Shown here one piece after another: positions 8,661 to 17,471 of a stretch of DNA of 64,000 nucleotides (position 1 is its first letter; each line of letters begins with the position of its first letter). Below the pieces are notes generated by a model. That model saw only the letters and a program-made list of their open reading frames with translations. It searched no databases and was not told where the DNA came from. The position numbers and the translations under genes were made by a program. Source of the stretch: Tissierella creatinophila DSM 6911 (lineage in GTDB: Bacteria > Bacillota > Clostridia > Tissierellales > Tissierellaceae); the NCBI RefSeq assembly GCF_001940565.1, contig NZ_LTDM01000065.1, forward strand, positions 1 through 64,000, read 5' to 3'.

Positions 8661-8942
8661 ATGCAAGAAAAATATATAGAGAAAAAACTTGTAGCAGCAG
8701 TTAAAGACATGGGAGGTATTGCCCCGAAATTTGTAAGTCCTGGAATAGATGGAATGCCTGACCGTATTGTGTTACTTCCCATGGGAAGTATCGCCTTTGT
8801 CGAATGTAAGGCAACAGGGAAAAAGATGCGTCCTTTACAGAATAAAAGAAAGAAGCAATTAGAGGCATTAGGCTTTCTAGTCTATTGCCTGGATGATATA
8901 GAACAGATTGGAGGGATACTTAGTGAAATACAATCCACATGA
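8661..8942 (+). CDS. VRR-NUC domain phage nuclease
   Basis: This 93-residue protein matches the stand-alone VRR-NUC family, a PD-(D/E)xK nuclease type found in many phage replication modules. Key residues are visible: 'EKKLVAAVKDMGG' with the first acidic residue, 'GIDGMPDRIVLLP' with P-D, and 'IAFVECKATGKKMRPLQNK' with E-C-K. Members cut structured DNA, so a role in recombination or replication fork processing is expected. GGAGGATATT precedes the ATG. The end overlaps the helicase start by 20 bases. Confidence 0.85.
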   Translation: MQEKYIEKKLVAAVKDMGGIAPKFVSPGIDGMPDRIVLLPMGSIAFVECKATGKKMRPLQNKRKKQLEALGFLVYCLDDIEQIGGILSEIQST

Positions 8943-10275
8943 ATACCAAAGCTATGCTACTGAATTCATTTTATCCCATCCCATATCTGCAGTATTTCTT
9001 GAAATGGGTTTAGGTAAAAGTGTGATTACTTTATCCGCCATATTTGATTTGTGTTTAGATAGCTTTCTCGTTTGCAAGGTTTTGGTCATTGCGCCTTTAA
9101 GAGTAGCAAGAGATACATGGCCTGCCGAAATCAAAAAGTGGGATCATCTAAAAGGACTCTCTTATTCAGTGGCAGTGGGAACGGAAAAAGAAAGAATCGA
9201 TGCCCTCAAGAAACAATCAACGCTATACATCATCAACCGTGAGAACGTAGATTGGCTGGTTCATAAAAGTGGTATTCCTTTTCATTTTGATATGGTGGTC
9301 ATTGATGAGCTATCATCCTTTAAGTCTTATGGTGCAAAGCGGTTTAAGAGTCTACTTAAAGTAAGACCCTCTGTAAAAAGAATAGTCGGCCTTACCGGAA
9401 CTCCCTCCAGTAATGGATTGATGGATTTATGGGCAGAATTTCGAATTCTTGATTTGGGTCAAAGGCTTGGACGCTACATTAGTCATTATCGAAATACCTA
9501 TTTTAAGCCAGATAAGCGAAATGCTCAGATTATATTTTCTTATAAACCACTACCCGGTGCGGAAGAGGAAATCTACAAACAAATATCAGACATCACCATT
9601 TCTATGAAATCTACTGATTATCTCAAGATGCCTGAATATGTCAGCAATGAAGTATTTGTCACTTTAAGTGATAAGGAATGGAAGGTTTACTCAGATTTCA
9701 AGAAAGACATGGTGGCTAACTTAGGTGATGAAGAGATTGATGCGGTTAATGCAGCAGTCCTTTCTGGAAAACTGCTACAGATGGCAAATGGTGCAGTATA
9801 CGATAGCGAGAATAAGGCTCATGTGATTCATGACAAAAAGCTAGATGCCTTGGAAGATTTAATCGAAGGAGCGAATGGGAAACCGGTCCTTGTTGCTTAT
9901 TGGTATAAGCATGATTTTGAGCGAATTAAAGATAGATTTCCAGTCAGACAAATTCAGTCGTCGAAGGATATTGAGGATTGGAATGATGGCAAGATACCCA
10001 TTGCTGTTATTCATCCAGCCAGTGCAGGTCATGGTCTTAATCTTCAAAGCGGCGGCTCGACTCTGATCTGGTTTGGTCTGACCTGGTCACTAGAGCTGTA
10101 TCAGCAAACCAATGCAAGACTTTATAGGCAGGGTCAAAGGGATACAGTTATTGTCCACCACATCATCACCAAAAACACCATCGATGAAGACGTGCTGCTT
10201 GCACTCACAAAAAAGGAGAAAACTCAAGATGCCTTGATTGATGCGGTAAAGGCGAATTTAGAGGTGATGCGATGA
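8923..10275 (+). CDS. SNF2-like DEAD/DEAH-box helicase
   Basis: This phage SF2/SNF2-family helicase has 450 residues. It starts at GTG 8923, chosen because GGAGGG lies 8 bases before it. Motif I 'EMGLGKSVITL' is near residue 25. Motif II 'VIDELSSFK' is near 125, and 'GLTGTP' (motif III) follows. The C-terminal RecA-like lobe has 'HPASAGHGLNLQSGG' (motif V) and 'QTNARLYRQGQRD' (motif VI, near 394). It probably remodels or unwinds DNA during phage replication together with VapE and the VRR-NUC nuclease. The next gene starts inside its stop (ATGA). Confidence 0.88.
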   Translation: MKYNPHEYQSYATEFILSHPISAVFLEMGLGKSVITLSAIFDLCLDSFLVCKVLVIAPLRVARDTWPAEIKKWDHLKGLSYSVAVGTEKERIDALKKQSTLYIINRENVDWLVHKSGIPFHFDMVVIDELSSFKSYGAKRFKSLLKVRPSVKRIVGLTGTPSSNGLMDLWAEFRILDLGQRLGRYISHYRNTYFKPDKRNAQIIFSYKPLPGAEEEIYKQISDITISMKSTDYLKMPEYVSNEVFVTLSDKEWKVYSDFKKDMVANLGDEEIDAVNAAVLSGKLLQMANGAVYDSENKAHVIHDKKLDALEDLIEGANGKPVLVAYWYKHDFERIKDRFPVRQIQSSKDIEDWNDGKIPIAVIHPASAGHGLNLQSGGSTLIWFGLTWSLELYQQTNARLYRQGQRDTVIVHHIITKNTIDEDVLLALTKKEKTQDALIDAVKANLEVMR

Positions 10276-10496
10276 CAGAACCTTATCAAAATTTAGCTAA
10301 TGCCATTATTTTGATGGCTGTTAAAGATTATAGAGATGCCTTAATGAAACTAAAGAAACGTCCATTTTATGGACCGGCACAAGATATGAAAAACGAGGTG
10401 GAGAGGTTCTTCCACTCTGATTGGTATAGAGAACTTACCTCTGTTGATGGGAACGTCCTAATCAAAAAGCTACAAGCGGAGGTGAGCGAACAATGA
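10272..10496 (+). CDS. Small conserved phage protein
   Basis: This 74-residue, basic, helical protein includes 'YRDALMKLKKRPFYGPAQDMKNEVERFFHSDWY'. Homologous short proteins sit between the SNF2 helicase and the late regulator in related prophages. No catalytic motif is visible. It overlaps both neighbours by 4 bases, so it is translationally coupled in the replication operon. Function unknown. Confidence 0.6.
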   Translation: MTEPYQNLANAIILMAVKDYRDALMKLKKRPFYGPAQDMKNEVERFFHSDWYRELTSVDGNVLIKKLQAEVSEQ

Positions 10497-10945
10497 AAGC
10501 AAAAGAATATTTACATCAAGCCTACAGGCTAGATAAACGAATACAATCAAACATTGAGGAAATGGAAAGGCTAAGGGAGTTATCGACCAGTGTTTCCTCC
10601 CCTAGCTGGGGTGAGAGAATACAGACACAACGGCATACCGATGCTTTGTTTGTCAGGTACCTGGAGCGAATTGAAGAACTTCAAATCAAGATTAATGATG
10701 AGGTGGATCATCTTGTAGCACTTAAAGCAGAGATTCGAGATGTGATTAATAAAGTAACGGATATCGATGAACGTATGGTGTTACGTTACCGTTATGTTCA
10801 TAACTTTACTTGGGAGCAAATCGGTGATGAATTAAATGCTGATAAGAGTACTATTCGCAGATGGCATGGTAATGCCTTAAATCATGTTATTGTACCTGAA
10901 AATCCAATAACTATTCAAAAGTTAAACAGCAATGAGCACTTTTGA
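10493..10945 (+). CDS. DUF1492 / ArpU-like phage late transcription regulator
   Basis: This 150-residue protein has an N-terminal coiled-coil-like half and a sigma region 4-like helix-turn-helix: 'DERMVLRYRYVHNFTWEQIGDELNADKSTIRRWHGNAL' (residues 95-132). The family (DUF1492, with ArpU and RinA as analogues) activates late gene transcription in Gram-positive phages. Its position fits, as the last early gene before a strong terminator and the HNH/terminase block. It starts at an ATGA overlap. Confidence 0.78.
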   Translation: MKAKEYLHQAYRLDKRIQSNIEEMERLRELSTSVSSPSWGERIQTQRHTDALFVRYLERIEELQIKINDEVDHLVALKAEIRDVINKVTDIDERMVLRYRYVHNFTWEQIGDELNADKSTIRRWHGNALNHVIVPENPITIQKLNSNEHF

Positions 10946-11004
10946 GCAGAGATAAGCACCTCATCTTTATGTTACATTATAGTCAGCAAGATAGAATACT
11001 TACC

Positions 11005-11037
11005 AAGCCTTGTGGGCCATGCCCTGCAGGGCTTTTT
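11005..11037 (+). terminator. Rho-independent terminator at the early/late boundary
   Basis: A stem of about 12 bp including three G-U pairs (5' arm from 11005, 3' arm to 11034) is followed by a T run. It lies between the late regulator and the HNH gene, where early transcription should stop. Confidence 0.65.
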
Positions 11038-11063
11038 CTATGCCCAGAAAGCGAGGTGATACG

Positions 11064-11423
11064 ATGCCAAGAAAACCGAAACGACCGTGCAGTACTCCGG
11101 GTTGTCCAAACTTAACCGATGGTCAGTATTGTGATGACCATCGGTTAATTGAGCGTAGGCGCTATGACAAGTACCAACGGTCAAGCGATGTCAATAAAAA
11201 GTACGGCAGAGCCTGGAAAAGAATCCGTGACCGCTATGCACGAGAACATCCCCTGTGTGAGATGTGTAAAGAGGACGGACGACTAGCTCCCACCGATGAA
11301 GTGCATCACATCCTCCCTGTTTCTCAAGGTGGTACACACGATAGAAGTAATTTGATGTCCTTATGTAAATCCTGTCACAACAAGATTCATTTAGAACTCG
11401 GTGATCGACAAATTCGCAACTGA
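11064..11423 (+). CDS. HNH endonuclease (packaging-associated)
   Basis: This 119-residue HNH nuclease has 'PLCEMCKEDGRLAPTDEVHHILPVSQGGTHDRSNLMSLCKSCHNKIH'. It contains the catalytic V-H-H, the central N of 'SNLMSLC' and terminal 'CHNKIH', with two C-x2-C pairs binding zinc. An extra zinc site (C-S-T-P-G-C...C-D-D-H) lies at the N-terminus. HNH enzymes beside terminase genes are required for cos cleavage in many phages of this type, such as HK97. The start at 11064 has GAGGTGA upstream. Confidence 0.9.
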   Translation: MPRKPKRPCSTPGCPNLTDGQYCDDHRLIERRRYDKYQRSSDVNKKYGRAWKRIRDRYAREHPLCEMCKEDGRLAPTDEVHHILPVSQGGTHDRSNLMSLCKSCHNKIHLELGDRQIRN

Positions 11424-11533
11424 GCCAAGGGGGAGGTCAAATCTCTAGACCTTTTATGGCGGACAACGGCCTGGGGCTTCGTGTGTAAAAATCAGAAATC
11501 AAAGGGGGTATTAAAGACTTTTAGGAAAGTGGG
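11424..11533. other. Probable cos packaging site region
   Basis: This short gene-free stretch between HNH and TerS contains GGGGGAGGTC, an AGGTC/GACCT stem followed by TTTT (11434-11455), and a G-rich segment. In cos-type Gram-positive phages the cohesive-end site lies at exactly this place, beside an HNH gene and a P27-type small terminase. The exact cut position cannot be read from the sequence. Confidence 0.45.
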
Positions 11534-11542
11534 GTGAAAAAC

Positions 11543-12082
11543 ATGGCGAAAGACGGTACAGCAAGAGGCGGTCAGCGTATTGGTGCGGGAAGAAAATCAA
11601 AGGCTCTAACCGACAAAATTGCTGACGGCAGATTAAATGGTGCCATGATCCTGCCAGAGCCAACGGAAATAGAAGGTGCAGATGTGCCGGCTGTAAAAGA
11701 CTATTTAAAGGCTACTCAGAAAAATGGCAAAGACCTCTGCGCAGAAGATATTTATATAGAAACCTATAAATGGTTAAAAGATCGTAGCTGCGAAATGTTA
11801 GTAAACAACCAGCTAATCGAGCAGTATGCCATGAGTGTTTCTCGTTGGATTCAGTGTGAAGAGTGTATTTCAGAATATGGCTTTCTTGCCAAGCATCCAA
11901 CCACTTCCGCTGCCATCGCATCACCTTATGTTGCGATGAGTCGTGAATACATGAAACAGGTCAACCAGTGTTGGTATCAGATTTACCAAATTGTAAAAGA
12001 AAACTGCTCTGTGGAGTTCGGTGGAAGAAGTCCACAAGATGATTTGATGGAGCGGTTATTATCTGCTCGGAAAGGAAAATAA
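11543..12082 (+). CDS. terS: Terminase small subunit, P27 family
   Basis: This protein has 179 residues from the ATG at 11543, which has GGGGTGA just upstream. It begins with the basic 'GGQRIGAGRKSKALTDKI' typical of P27 small terminases. A helical body follows with 'QYAMSVSRWIQCEECISEYGFLAKHPTTSAAIASPY' and ends 'DLMERLLSARKGK'. It recognises phage DNA at cos and hands it to the large subunit. The large subunit is displaced by 5.4 kb because the methylation cluster is inserted between them. Confidence 0.82.
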   Translation: MAKDGTARGGQRIGAGRKSKALTDKIADGRLNGAMILPEPTEIEGADVPAVKDYLKATQKNGKDLCAEDIYIETYKWLKDRSCEMLVNNQLIEQYAMSVSRWIQCEECISEYGFLAKHPTTSAAIASPYVAMSREYMKQVNQCWYQIYQIVKENCSVEFGGRSPQDDLMERLLSARKGK

Positions 12083-12083
12083 A

Positions 12084-13247
12084 ATGAAAAAATATAGAAC
12101 GTGTGAAAGTGTCTGTAAAGGTCATCCCGATAAACTATGTGACCTTATTTCAGATAGCATTTTAGATGCGTGTTTAAGAAAAGATAAATCTTCTCGTGTT
12201 GCTTGCGAGGTGATGGCTACCAAAGGACACATCATTGTTGCTGGTGAGATTACCTGCTCAAAGAGAATTGATATCAGGGGTGTTGTTCGCCGTGTTCTGA
12301 CGGATGTGGGCTACAATCCTAGAAAGTTTTTAGTCTTTGTCTACGTCCATCAACAAAGTAAAGATATCGCAGGTGGTGTAGATAGGGCCTTGGAATCTCG
12401 TGAGGGTGATATGTCATGGTATTCCATGTTAGGAGCGGGTGACCAAGGCACCGTTTATGGCTATGCCACCAATGAAACCAGTGAGAAACTACCTCTCCCC
12501 TTGGTCTTATCCCATGCCATTTGCGAAAAGCTAGATAAGGTGATGAAGAATGGTGTGATCAAAGACATTGGTCCTGATGGTAAGGCTCAAGTTACCGTTG
12601 AATATGAAGGTGACAAACCAAAACGAATTAAGAGCATTGTAGTTTCCGTTCAACACAGTGCAGATAAAGATTTAGATGTTTTGCGAAAGGAAGTCATCGC
12701 TCAGGTGCTTTGGCCTGTTTTTGAGAAGTATCCATTTGACGATGAGACTGAGATCCTTATTAATCCTAGTGGACGATTTGTTGAAGGAGGACCAGCAGCT
12801 GATACCGGTCTTACGGGAAGAAAAATCATGGTTGATACCTATGGCGGATTAGCCGCTCATGGTGGCGGTGCGTTTTCAGGAAAAGACCCGACAAAAGTTG
12901 ACCGCAGTGGTGCCTATATGGCAAGGGCGATTGCAAAGAATATCGTTCGATGTGGCTTTGCTAAGCGATGCCAGGTAGCGATTTCCTATGCAATTGGAAA
13001 AGCAGATCCTGTTGCTCTTGAGATTGATACCTTTGGAACAGGGACGATTGAGGAAAGTATCCTTTGCCGTGCTGTGTTAGATGTATTCAATCTAAGACCT
13101 GCAGCCATTATCGAAAAGCTAAAACTGACGGATGTCATTTATGCAGATACAGCTACTTACGGCCATTTCAGATATGGCTTAAGCACGTGGGAATTTCTAG
13201 ATTGCTATACAGAACTAAGGGAGGCGGTAAACAAATATGTTGATTGA
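12084..13247 (+). CDS. metK: Phage-borne S-adenosylmethionine synthetase
   Basis: This 387-residue enzyme makes S-adenosylmethionine from methionine and ATP. Family signatures are intact. 'ESVCKGHPDKLCDLISD' opens the protein with the catalytic H-P-D-K. 'MLGAGDQGTVYGYAT' corresponds to signature 1 (GAGDQG). 'GGGAFSGKDPTKVDRS' corresponds to signature 2, with the P-loop-like lysine residues. Length matches cellular MetK (about 385-400). It starts one base after terS and overlaps the following methyltransferase by 11 bases. This strongly suggests it feeds the cofactor to the two phage DNA methyltransferases next door. Confidence 0.93.
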   Translation: MKKYRTCESVCKGHPDKLCDLISDSILDACLRKDKSSRVACEVMATKGHIIVAGEITCSKRIDIRGVVRRVLTDVGYNPRKFLVFVYVHQQSKDIAGGVDRALESREGDMSWYSMLGAGDQGTVYGYATNETSEKLPLPLVLSHAICEKLDKVMKNGVIKDIGPDGKAQVTVEYEGDKPKRIKSIVVSVQHSADKDLDVLRKEVIAQVLWPVFEKYPFDDETEILINPSGRFVEGGPAADTGLTGRKIMVDTYGGLAAHGGGAFSGKDPTKVDRSGAYMARAIAKNIVRCGFAKRCQVAISYAIGKADPVALEIDTFGTGTIEESILCRAVLDVFNLRPAAIIEKLKLTDVIYADTATYGHFRYGLSTWEFLDCYTELREAVNKYVD

Positions 13248-14472
13248 AAAGAAGAACACAAAAGACCTCATCCCTGCAACATACAATCCTCGTAAAGATT
13301 TGAAACCAGGAGATGCAGAATACGATAAATTAAAACGATCCATTGAACAATTTGGTTATGTAGAGCCGGTTATCTGGAATAAGGTGACCGGCCATGTTGT
13401 TGGTGGGCATCAAAGACTGAAGGTTCTCATGGATATGGGCATCACAGAAGTTGAATGTGTCATTATCGAGATGGACGAAGAAAAAGAAAAAGCACTCAAC
13501 ATCGCGCTCAATAAAATCAGCGGTGATTGGGACAAGGATAAATTGGCCCTTTTAATTTCAGATTTACAAGGTGTAGATTTTGATGTTTCCCTAACTGGAT
13601 TTGACCCTAAAGAACTGGATGACTTATTTAAAGACACGCTGAAAGAGGGGATCCACGATGATGACTTTGATGTGGAGACAGAACTAAAAAAGCCTGCCAT
13701 CAGCAAGCTTGGTGACATATGGACACTTGGCAGACACAGGCTTATCTGTGGTGACTCCACCAAAGAAGAAACCTATGATGTGCTGATGAATAAAAAGAAG
13801 GCAAACTTGTGTGTAACAGATCCTCCCTACAATGTGAATTATGAAGGCACTGCAGGAAAGATTAAAAATGATCATATGGGAAATGATGCCTTTTATCAAT
13901 TTCTTTTAGACGCCTTTATCAACATCGAAGAAGTGCTGGCAGACGATGCCTCCATCTATGTATTTCATGCCGACACCGAAGGGTTTAATTTTAGAAAAGC
14001 TTTCTCGGATGCCGGTTTTTATTTGTCTGGCTGTTGTATCTGGAAAAAGGACTCCCTTGTACTGGGGCGTTCTCCTTATCAATGGCAGCACGAACCTGTG
14101 CTGTTTGGCTGGAAAAAGAAAGGCAAGCATCAGTGGTATACGGGCAGAAAAGAAACCACCATCTGGGAATTTGATAAGCCAAAGAGAAATGGAGACCATC
14201 CTACGATGAAACCTATCCCTCTGCTCGCCTATCCGATTTTGAACTCCTCGATGACTAACACCATTGTGCTAGATCCTTTTGGCGGCAGTGGTAGTACCTT
14301 AATTGCTTGTGAACAATCAGATCGCATTTGCTACACGGCAGAATTAGATGAGAAGTTTTGCGATGTCATTATCAAACGCTACATTGAACAGGTCGGAACT
14401 TCTACCGATGTCAGCGTCCAAAGGGATGGGCTGAGCTACAACTATGATGAACTGGAGGTTGCTGATGGTTAA
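13237..14472 (+). CDS. ParB/Srx domain-DNA N6/N4 methyltransferase fusion
   Basis: This 411-residue protein has two parts. Residues 1-120 form a ParB/sulfiredoxin-like nuclease domain ('TYNPRKDLKPGD', 'VEPVIWNKVTGHVVGGHQRLKVL' with G-G-H-Q-R). Residues 155-395 are a beta-class amino-methyltransferase. Catalytic motif IV D-P-P-Y is near residue 195 and the SAM-binding F-G-G-S-G-S-T near 347. It methylates adenine N6 or cytosine N4 in DNA. Such fusions are frequent in prophages and protect phage DNA from host restriction. It overlaps metK upstream and the C5 methyltransferase downstream. Confidence 0.9.
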   Translation: MLIEKKNTKDLIPATYNPRKDLKPGDAEYDKLKRSIEQFGYVEPVIWNKVTGHVVGGHQRLKVLMDMGITEVECVIIEMDEEKEKALNIALNKISGDWDKDKLALLISDLQGVDFDVSLTGFDPKELDDLFKDTLKEGIHDDDFDVETELKKPAISKLGDIWTLGRHRLICGDSTKEETYDVLMNKKKANLCVTDPPYNVNYEGTAGKIKNDHMGNDAFYQFLLDAFINIEEVLADDASIYVFHADTEGFNFRKAFSDAGFYLSGCCIWKKDSLVLGRSPYQWQHEPVLFGWKKKGKHQWYTGRKETTIWEFDKPKRNGDHPTMKPIPLLAYPILNSSMTNTIVLDPFGGSGSTLIACEQSDRICYTAELDEKFCDVIIKRYIEQVGTSTDVSVQRDGLSYNYDELEVADG

Positions 14473-16201
14473 TCTAACCCTTGGCAGTCTTTTTGATGGT
14501 TCAGGTGGTTTTCCTTTAGGCGGTTTAATTTCTGGTATTACCCCAGTATGGGCATCGGAGATTGAACCGTTTCCTATTAGGGTGACAACGAAAAGGCTGC
14601 CTTTTATAAAACATTACGGCGATATCTCAACCATGGATGGCAGTAAGATAGAACCGGTAGATATTATTACTTTTGGCTCACCTTGTCAGGATTTATCCAT
14701 AGCAGGTAAGCGTGATGGCTTGGATGGTAAACGTTCAAGTCTTTTTTATGAGGCCATCCGAATTGTAAAAGAAATGAGGTGTGCTACAGATGGCAAAAAA
14801 CCAAGATATATTGTCTGGGAAAACGTCCCTGGAGCCTTCTCATCAAACAAAGGAGAAGATTTCAGATGTGTCCTTGAAGGCATCTGCCACATCAAGGATG
14901 AAACCTTATCAGTTCCTAAGATTGATAAGTGGAAACAGGCAGGAACTATTGTGGGAGACCATTTCTCCCTTGCCTGGCGAGTGCTTGACGCTCAATACTG
15001 GGGAGTTCCCCAACGAAGAAAACGCATCTTCCTTGTCGCAGATTTTGCAGGTGGGGGTGCCGGAGAAATACTATTTAAGTCAGAAGGCTTGTCTGGGTAT
15101 TCTAAAAAGAGCATCCGCTCGTGGCAAGGAACTGCCAGCGACTTTGCAGACAGCACTGGAGCGACAGGCACAATCTGCTTAAATGACCAAGGCGGAGAAC
15201 GCATGGACGTGTCAACCGATATCACTTGCACTTTAAGAGCGAAATCAAATCATCCGCCTTGCATCATGGACTCTGCAGTTTTTGATAATCACGGAAAGGA
15301 TACACGTTTTACTGGACCGATAGATGTTGCTCCTACGATTTCAGCGACCTATGGAACAGGAGGCAACAACCAACCATTTGTTGTGGAGAATTCTAAGACT
15401 TATGATGTGCGATTTACCTCGGAAGGAACTGTAAATGCTCGTTCCAATGTTTACGAGAGTGACACGGCAAGAACGATTGATACGTCAGGTAATGCACCGG
15501 ACAGCAATCAAGGTGGTATTGCAGTGGTGGAATCTTATGGCTTACAAGGTTCTATGATAGGACGGGCAGATAAGAATGGACCTCAAGGTGCTGGTGTGAA
15601 TGAAGAGCTTAGCTTTACTCTAAATACCATAGATAAACACGCTGTGGTCTATGCAATTGATAGAGAGTCATTTAATTGCGGTCAAAACTATGCTAGAAAC
15701 CTAGGAATTACTGAAGACGGAATTAATTCAACACTGAAGGCACAAGGCCCCAGTGCTGTTGCAACTCCTACCTACTCATCCAGTAAGGCATCGTTTTTTA
15801 CAGATGCCAAAGAGGAACTGGCCAATACACTAGTTGCTACCGACTACAAAGATCCGCCACTTATCAATGATAATGACGGGATAGATTATACGGTGAGAAG
15901 ACTAACTCCAACTGAGTGTGCAAGACTGCAAGGTTTTCCAGATTGGTGGTGTAGTGATTTAGGCATAGAGACCCCAACGATGGATGACCTTCGGATTTGG
16001 TATGACATCTTCGAAACATTTCGTAAAGCAACGGGAGCTTACACCAAACCTAAGACACTAAAGCAAATCAAGAAGTGGCTTAGAAACCCTCATTCAGATT
16101 CTGCAGAATATAAGATGTGGGGTAATGGAGTAGCCCTGCCCAATGTATGTTTTGTCCTATCGGGCATTGTTTGGTTTACACAATTAGAGGTGAAATCTTA
16201 A
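14465..16201 (+). CDS. dcm: DNA cytosine-5 methyltransferase
   Basis: This 578-residue enzyme starts at ATG 14465, overlapping the preceding gene by 8 bases. It has 'LTLGSLFDGSGGFPLGG' (motif I), 'FGSPCQDLSIAGKRDGL' with the catalytic P-C-Q near residues 73-75, and 'VWENVPGAFSS' with E-N-V near 119. The C-terminal 'RRLTPTECARLQGFPDWW' (motif IX) and 'WGNGVALPNVCFVL' (motif X) are also present. Between motifs VIII and IX it has an unusually long insert (about residues 200-470) carrying the target recognition region, rich in T/G/N. This is typical of multi-specific phage enzymes. It protects phage DNA. Confidence 0.92.
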   Translation: MVNLTLGSLFDGSGGFPLGGLISGITPVWASEIEPFPIRVTTKRLPFIKHYGDISTMDGSKIEPVDIITFGSPCQDLSIAGKRDGLDGKRSSLFYEAIRIVKEMRCATDGKKPRYIVWENVPGAFSSNKGEDFRCVLEGICHIKDETLSVPKIDKWKQAGTIVGDHFSLAWRVLDAQYWGVPQRRKRIFLVADFAGGGAGEILFKSEGLSGYSKKSIRSWQGTASDFADSTGATGTICLNDQGGERMDVSTDITCTLRAKSNHPPCIMDSAVFDNHGKDTRFTGPIDVAPTISATYGTGGNNQPFVVENSKTYDVRFTSEGTVNARSNVYESDTARTIDTSGNAPDSNQGGIAVVESYGLQGSMIGRADKNGPQGAGVNEELSFTLNTIDKHAVVYAIDRESFNCGQNYARNLGITEDGINSTLKAQGPSAVATPTYSSSKASFFTDAKEELANTLVATDYKDPPLINDNDGIDYTVRRLTPTECARLQGFPDWWCSDLGIETPTMDDLRIWYDIFETFRKATGAYTKPKTLKQIKKWLRNPHSDSAEYKMWGNGVALPNVCFVLSGIVWFTQLEVKS

Positions 16202-16232
16202 GTCTCATTTCTACACCTAAAAAGCGAAAAAT

Positions 16233-16268
16233 AGCTTGCTATAGTAGTGGTTTAGAGTGATATATGTA
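16233..16268 (+). promoter_or_regulatory. Phage promoter-like repeat, copy 1
   Basis: This 36-nt segment is repeated, without gaps, at 40377-40412. The first 10 bases (AGCTTGCTAT) and last 18 are identical and only the central 8 differ. TTGCTA could be a -35 box, and TGATATATG an extended -10 box 19 bases downstream. It precedes the gene at 16296 in an otherwise empty 94-bp gap, so it likely drives the packaging/structural block. Confidence 0.55.
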
Positions 16269-16295
16269 CATACCAAAACAAAGGAGGTTTTGTAC

Positions 16296-16988
16296 ATGGT
16301 CATTAAATATAACGTAACAGGAGCAGACCGAAAAAGGCTAGTTACAACACTGAGCAAAATTACAGGTGTGAAAGCAAAGTATCTAGGAATGCCTAGCATG
16401 GCTTATGAGGTGGGGGATTTTATCATCGACAAGAATGGAACACTTGAACAAGGTGGCAAGGCAGATAGCGAAGAAATCGAAAGTGTTGCCGAGCATTTAT
16501 TAAGTGAGGGCTTTACCCCAATGGAAGAAACTAAGGGCACAGAGGCCGCACAAACGGCGGACAGCGGAACGTTTGGTCTTTGTATCTCCATGCCAAGAAA
16601 TAGCTTTACTGATACAGCATTAGAAAACGTAAAAGCAATCATTCAGGTAAAAGGCGAACTGATTCGTCATGCTTTGCGGCTAGACGATTTACCGATTAAG
16701 ATTTCAGAAGAGGAAGTCTCATTTCCTTGGTTTGAAGAAATGCCTTCACCAGAAGAGGTACAAGCGTATACCCACTTTATTTCAGCTCTTTGTGAGATGG
16801 CAAGGATTCAAAAACGCATCATGGCAAAAGAAAAGGAAACTCCGAATGAGAAATATGCATTTCGATGCTTTTTACTGCGCCTTGGCTTTATCGGAAAAGA
16901 ATATAAGGAAGAACGAAAAATACTGCTTAGAAACCTAACAGGTTCATCGGCATTTAAAGGAGGAGCTAAAAATGATGATAATCAGTAA
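16296..16988 (+). CDS. Conserved phage 'virulence-related' protein
   Basis: This 230-residue protein starts at ATG 16296 with AAAGGAGG upstream. The N-terminal 65 residues ('YNVTGADRKRLVTTLSKITGVKAKYLGMPSMAYEVGDFIIDKNGTL') form a compact domain. A linker with an acidic/alanine stretch follows, and then a C-terminal helical domain containing 'FLLRLGFIGKEYKEERKILLRNL'. Homologues annotated as virulence-related occur in many clostridial prophages just before the large terminase. Molecular function unknown. It overlaps the next gene by 17 bases. Confidence 0.62.
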   Translation: MVIKYNVTGADRKRLVTTLSKITGVKAKYLGMPSMAYEVGDFIIDKNGTLEQGGKADSEEIESVAEHLLSEGFTPMEETKGTEAAQTADSGTFGLCISMPRNSFTDTALENVKAIIQVKGELIRHALRLDDLPIKISEEEVSFPWFEEMPSPEEVQAYTHFISALCEMARIQKRIMAKEKETPNEKYAFRCFLLRLGFIGKEYKEERKILLRNLTGSSAFKGGAKNDDNQ

Positions 16989-17202
16989 GGAAAGACTACA
17001 TCATCTTCGTGAAAAGTATCCTGTTGGATGCCGTGTAGAACTTTTAAGGATGGATGATATTCAAGCACCAGTTATTGGAACAAAAGGAACAGTAATAGGC
17101 GTAGATGATATTGGTTCAATCATGGTGTCTTGGGACACGGGGTCTAGTTTATCCGTTGTTTATGGAGAAGACCTTTGCAGGAGGATTGACGATGACAGAT
17201 AA
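16972..17202 (+). CDS. DUF4314 phage protein
   Basis: This 76-residue protein shows a small beta-barrel pattern: 'YPVGCRVELLRMDDIQAPVIGTKGTVIGVDDIGSIMVSWDTGSSLSVVYGEDLC'. It is characteristic of DUF4314, an SH3-like domain found beside DUF5049 in phage genomes. GGAGGAGC precedes ATGATG. It overlaps neighbours on both sides. Role unknown. Confidence 0.8.
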   Translation: MMIISKERLHHLREKYPVGCRVELLRMDDIQAPVIGTKGTVIGVDDIGSIMVSWDTGSSLSVVYGEDLCRRIDDDR

Positions 17203-17371
17203 GATAAAAGAGCAGATTCTTTCCATTCGAGATACAGGCCTTACCAATATGTTTGATGTGAACGCAGTCCAAAGAATCGCAGATGAGATGGAATTTTATG
17301 AGCTGGTCATTTTTCTTGAAGAAGAAAAAACCAAGTATGTGAAGTTCATTTTAAACGGTGATGAAGATTAA
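17192..17371 (+). CDS. DUF5049 phage protein
   Basis: This protein has 59 residues from ATG 17192 (AGGAGG upstream). 'KEQILSIRDTGLTNMFDVNAVQRIADEMEFYELVIFLEE' is the DUF5049 signature. The DUF4314-DUF5049 pair before TerL is a recurring phage arrangement. It overlaps the previous gene by 11 bases; function unknown. Confidence 0.8.
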   Translation: MTDKIKEQILSIRDTGLTNMFDVNAVQRIADEMEFYELVIFLEEEKTKYVKFILNGDED

Positions 17372-17401
17372 ATCATAAATAATTCAATAGTATAGGGGTT
17401 T

Positions 17402-17452
17402 GAGCGTGCAGACGCTCTTTCTCTCGTCATACAGCTTAAGGCTGTATTTTTT
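17402..17452 (+). terminator. Tandem hairpins and terminator before TerL
   Basis: A 6-bp stem GAGCGT/ACGCTC (17402-17417) is followed by a second hairpin, ATACAGC/GCTGTAT (17429-17447), with a T run. The second is a good Rho-independent terminator or attenuator 20 bases before the large terminase gene. Confidence 0.7.
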
Positions 17453-17471
17453 ATGCTCATTTTGAAGGGAG

